A DNA stretch of 7,956 bases from the NCBI GenBank assembly GCA_028707745.1, contig JAQWAJ010000062.1, positions 1 through 7,956 on the forward strand. Direction: 5' to 3'. Origin of the DNA: Bacteroidales bacterium. Its GTDB lineage: Bacteria > Bacteroidota > Bacteroidia > Bacteroidales > UBA12481. The translations under genes and the position numbers were made by a program. The notes below the pieces were generated by a model. That model did no database searches and was not told where the DNA came from. It worked only from the letters and a program-made list of their open reading frames with translations. This document shows positions 5,112-7,956 of the stretch, piece by piece (position 1 is the stretch's first letter; each line of letters starts with the position of its first letter).

Positions 5112-7956
5112 GTTACAAAAAAGAATTATCCGAAGATGAAATTATTGAGCGAAAACTGCATCTTTTCATCAATAAATATTACCGGATAAAATTTTATCAG
5201 GGTTTATTGATTACCCTTTCAGCCAGCCTGATCATCATTTTTTGTCTGCTTAGTTTCGGAAATACTGAACTGGCCGGCAAAAGAATCATCTATTTGGTGA
5301 AAATCACCGGCACAGCAGTATGGCTGGCTGTTCTGACAATGACTATCCTGAAACCCCTTGCCCAGCGATTGGGGATTATCAAGGGACTGAATTTTAAAGA
5401 TGCCAGCAGGATCATCAGCCAGAAACACCAATCCATCGAGGACCGGATCATCAATATTATTGAGCTGACCCGGGAAAAGGCCGGGAAGGACAATGCGCTG
5501 TATGATTATGCCATTGCACAGAAGACAGAACATATTCGTGAATTCAATTTTAATGAAGCGATATCGATCAAAAAGCTGGGTTCATTTTTGTTCCGTCTGG
5601 CGGTCATTGTTGTGCTCTGTACCATGACCGTTATTTTCTGGCCTGGTTTTGTTAAAAAAGGTATAGGTCAGATGTGGTCGGGGACCCGGCAGATTGCCGA
5701 ATTAAATAAAACAGGATTTATTATTTTGAACGATTCTCTGAAGGTTGAATCGGGTAAAGATTTTTTGCTGAGATTTAAAATAGTTTCAATGATTCCGGCT
5801 GAAGAGGTCACCATTACAGTGGGTACCTCCGAAGAAAAGGCAGGCAAAATGAAGGATGGTTATGAATTTCTGTTTAAAGCTGTAAATTCTGCCATTTTCT
5901 TTCATTTAAGCTGCGACGGGTCGGATTCGGAGGAATATGAGCTAAAAACGCTTAACAGGCCCGAACTCGCAGGTATGCAACTGAAAGTAATACCCCCTTC
6001 GTATACCGGAATTGAAAGTATGGTTATCGACGGTGACGGAAATGCAGAGGTTCCTTCCGGCTCCACAGTGATCTGGAATATAAAAACTGTTAATACAGAT
6101 GAGCTTTTTTGGTATGATATTCAGGATTCATTATCATTAAAGGGTAATGGAAATAGTTGGAATAACGAAAGAAGTATTATTAAACCATTGGATTATGAAT
6201 TAGTCAGCCGGAATCAAAATGGATTATCCAATAATTATAATTACAGAATCACTTTGGTATCCGATTTATATCCGACCATTGATATTTCTGACAGCCGCGA
6301 CAGCACAATATCAAAAGAGGTTTATATTCAGGGAATTATTCAGGATGATTATGGTTTTTCAAAGCTTGAAATTGTTGAAAACAGATCGGGCAGGGAGCAG
6401 GCGAAAGGAATTAAAATAAATGCAAACAATATCTATGAAAGTTTTTATTATTCCATAATTCCTGACAGCATCAATACGGAGTACTTTTTCAGGGTTTGGG
6501 ACAATGACCGTGTGGCAGGGCCGAAATTCACCGAGAGCCGGAAAATATTTTTGAAAACACGATCGAAAACTGAAATCGAAAATTTAAACAATAAGCTGGC
6601 TGACAGTATTAAAACCAATATGCAGGACGGAATGGATGCTATTGAAAAAATGGAGAAAAAAATCAGCGAGTTTAAGATAGATCAGGTAGCCGGTGAATTA
6701 AGACCCTGGGAAATTCAGGAAAAATTGAAGGAGCTTAGCGGGCTCAAAGAACAGGTAATGGATTTTATCAATAATATCAACAGTACCGATAAGGAATTTA
6801 CTGAAAATGAAAATATTTTAAATCAGGATGAAGAATTAAATAAAAAGGCCAAAGAAATTCAGGAATTAATGCAAAGTCTGATGGATGATGAATTGAAGGA
6901 TTTATTAAAACAATTTGAGGATCTGTCAAAAGAGTTCAATTCCAGAATGGCTGACGAGTTGACCGAAAAAATGGCACTTAATTTAGAGAAGCTAAAAGAG
7001 CAGATGGAGATGAGTCTTGAATTATTAAGAAAATATGATCTGGAGAAGGACTTATTGAAGCAGGTAGAGCAGTTGAATCAGATGGCCGATAGCCTTCAAA
7101 AGGATAAAAATCAGGAAGAGGGCTCAGGTAATAAACTGAAGGAAGAATTTAAGAAGTGGGAGGATCAATATCAGAAAAACCTCGATCAGGACCAGCAGTT
7201 CAAAAAACCAATGGGCTTGAAAGAGCTTGAAAATGAGAGAGAAGAGGTACGAAAGGCGGCTGAAGAGATGGAAAAAAAGGAGTCGGGTAAAGAGTCGGCA
7301 AACCGAAAATCACGGGCCTCAAAAGGGTTAAAAAACTTATCGAAAAAAATGAATGAAATGTTGGGAGCGATGAGTGGGGGAGGTGAATCTGTCGATCTGG
7401 AAGACCTGAGACAAATACGGAATTCATTGAATGATTTTAGTAAAAAGCAGGAAGAGTTAAATGGGCGGATCTCCAGTATCCAGATTGCCAATCCGGCTTT
7501 TACATCGGTTATAAAAGAGCAGAAAGTGTTGGAAGCTAAGTTTATAGGTATCAGGGACAGTTTAAAAAGCTTGGGATATAAACAACCGGTTATTGCAAAA
7601 ATGATTGGGGATGAATTGTTCCACGTGGAAACATCGATGAAGAACCTGTTCGATAAATTTGAAAATAAACAGGTGAGTGTGGTGAGGATCGAGCAGAACC
7701 GAATCATGTCGGAAATCAACAGTATTGCAGTAAAACTGGATGAATTAATAAAGGGTCTGGAGAATGTGAAAGGAAGTGGAAAGGGTGGAGCCAGTAAGTT
7801 CACTGACCGGAAAAAGAAGAATGAAGGTGATCAATCGGGCTCCGAAAAAATGGGCGAGACCAAGTCGATGCAGGAATCGTTGAAAGAGCAGTTAAAGAGC
7901 TCTATTCAGAAGATGAAATCGGGTCAGAATGGCAAAAAGGAGCGGGGAGAGATGGG
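5108..7956 (+). CDS. DUF4175-type membrane-anchored coiled-coil protein (3'-partial)
   Basis: An uninterrupted frame of 949 codons starting at ATG 5108 and still open at the window's right edge. Three membrane segments lie near the N terminus: about 32-50, 60-81 and 160-178, the first two as a hairpin with a short cytoplasmic, charged region between the second and third. After residue 180 the protein should be periplasmic: first a beta-rich part (about 190-480) with extracellular-domain-like features such as Val-Ile-Pro-Pro-Ser-Tyr-Thr-Gly and Asp-Asp-Tyr-Gly-Phe-Ser, then from about 487 a very long Glu/Lys/Gln/Met-rich helical region, surely coiled coil, turning into Gly/Lys/Gln low-complexity sequence at the end. 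I recognise this as the DUF4175 type found in Bacteroidota (from memory about 1,100 residues), so roughly 150-200 residues are missing. No catalytic motif is visible. It is translationally coupled to the EnvC-like gene, which hints at a role in the cell envelope. The molecular function is unknown. Confidence 0.85.
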   Translation, partial: MSYKKELSEDEIIERKLHLFINKYYRIKFYQGLLITLSASLIIIFCLLSFGNTELAGKRIIYLVKITGTAVWLAVLTMTILKPLAQRLGIIKGLNFKDASRIISQKHQSIEDRIINIIELTREKAGKDNALYDYAIAQKTEHIREFNFNEAISIKKLGSFLFRLAVIVVLCTMTVIFWPGFVKKGIGQMWSGTRQIAELNKTGFIILNDSLKVESGKDFLLRFKIVSMIPAEEVTITVGTSEEKAGKMKDGYEFLFKAVNSAIFFHLSCDGSDSEEYELKTLNRPELAGMQLKVIPPSYTGIESMVIDGDGNAEVPSGSTVIWNIKTVNTDELFWYDIQDSLSLKGNGNSWNNERSIIKPLDYELVSRNQNGLSNNYNYRITLVSDLYPTIDISDSRDSTISKEVYIQGIIQDDYGFSKLEIVENRSGREQAKGIKINANNIYESFYYSIIPDSINTEYFFRVWDNDRVAGPKFTESRKIFLKTRSKTEIENLNNKLADSIKTNMQDGMDAIEKMEKKISEFKIDQVAGELRPWEIQEKLKELSGLKEQVMDFINNINSTDKEFTENENILNQDEELNKKAKEIQELMQSLMDDELKDLLKQFEDLSKEFNSRMADELTEKMALNLEKLKEQMEMSLELLRKYDLEKDLLKQVEQLNQMADSLQKDKNQEEGSGNKLKEEFKKWEDQYQKNLDQDQQFKKPMGLKELENEREEVRKAAEEMEKKESGKESANRKSRASKGLKNLSKKMNEMLGAMSGGGESVDLEDLRQIRNSLNDFSKKQEELNGRISSIQIANPAFTSVIKEQKVLEAKFIGIRDSLKSLGYKQPVIAKMIGDELFHVETSMKNLFDKFENKQVSVVRIEQNRIMSEINSIAVKLDELIKGLENVKGSGKGGASKFTDRKKKNEGDQSGSEKMGETKSMQESLKEQLKSSIQKMKSGQNGKKERGEM

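Noticed and set aside
7186..7803. 205-codon open frame on the - strand
   Set aside because: It lies wholly inside the DUF4175-type coding frame, and its Ser/Phe/Leu-rich product is what the complement of Lys/Glu/Gln codons yields.

Overview
The window looks like chromosomal DNA of a Bacteroidota (Bacteroidetes) bacterium. Three observations point there: the gene order (flippase, dUTPase, TPR protein, DUF4292 lipoprotein, EnvC-like protein, DUF4175-type protein), which I recognise from memory as typical of the phylum; the lack of Shine-Dalgarno-like sequence at most starts; and the specific sequence style of the DUF4292 and EnvC proteins. All six recognisable genes lie on the + strand and cover nearly the whole window. 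I see no tRNA, rRNA, CRISPR array, insertion sequence or phage gene.

Layout: 1-811 is the C-terminal half of a MOP-superfamily polysaccharide flippase whose start lies upstream of the window. 833-1267 is an intact dut gene (trimeric dUTPase, all five motifs). 1267-1369 is the only noticeable non-coding interval, and nearly all of it is heptanucleotide-phased repeat in three blocks. 1370-3130 is an exported TPR protein. 3133-3924 is a DUF4292 lipoprotein. 3924-5111 is an EnvC/M23-type protein with a coiled coil and a LytM domain that has lost its zinc ligands. 5108-7956 is a large membrane-anchored, coiled-coil-rich protein of the DUF4175 type that runs off the right edge.

The last four genes are packed with a 2-base gap, a 1-base overlap (TGATG) and a 4-base overlap (ATGA), so they are very likely one transcript with coupled translation. 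All four products are predicted to be exported or membrane-anchored. The most natural reading is a cell-envelope module: a periplasmic TPR scaffold, a LolA/LolB-like lipoprotein, a non-catalytic amidase activator for septal peptidoglycan, and a long membrane-tethered coiled-coil protein. The joint role is inference.

I do not see a clearly new defence or mobile system. The points most worth a second look are the phased heptamer repeat, with two back-to-back G-quadruplex-type motifs spanning the end of dut, and the unexplained but tightly coupled envelope cluster.
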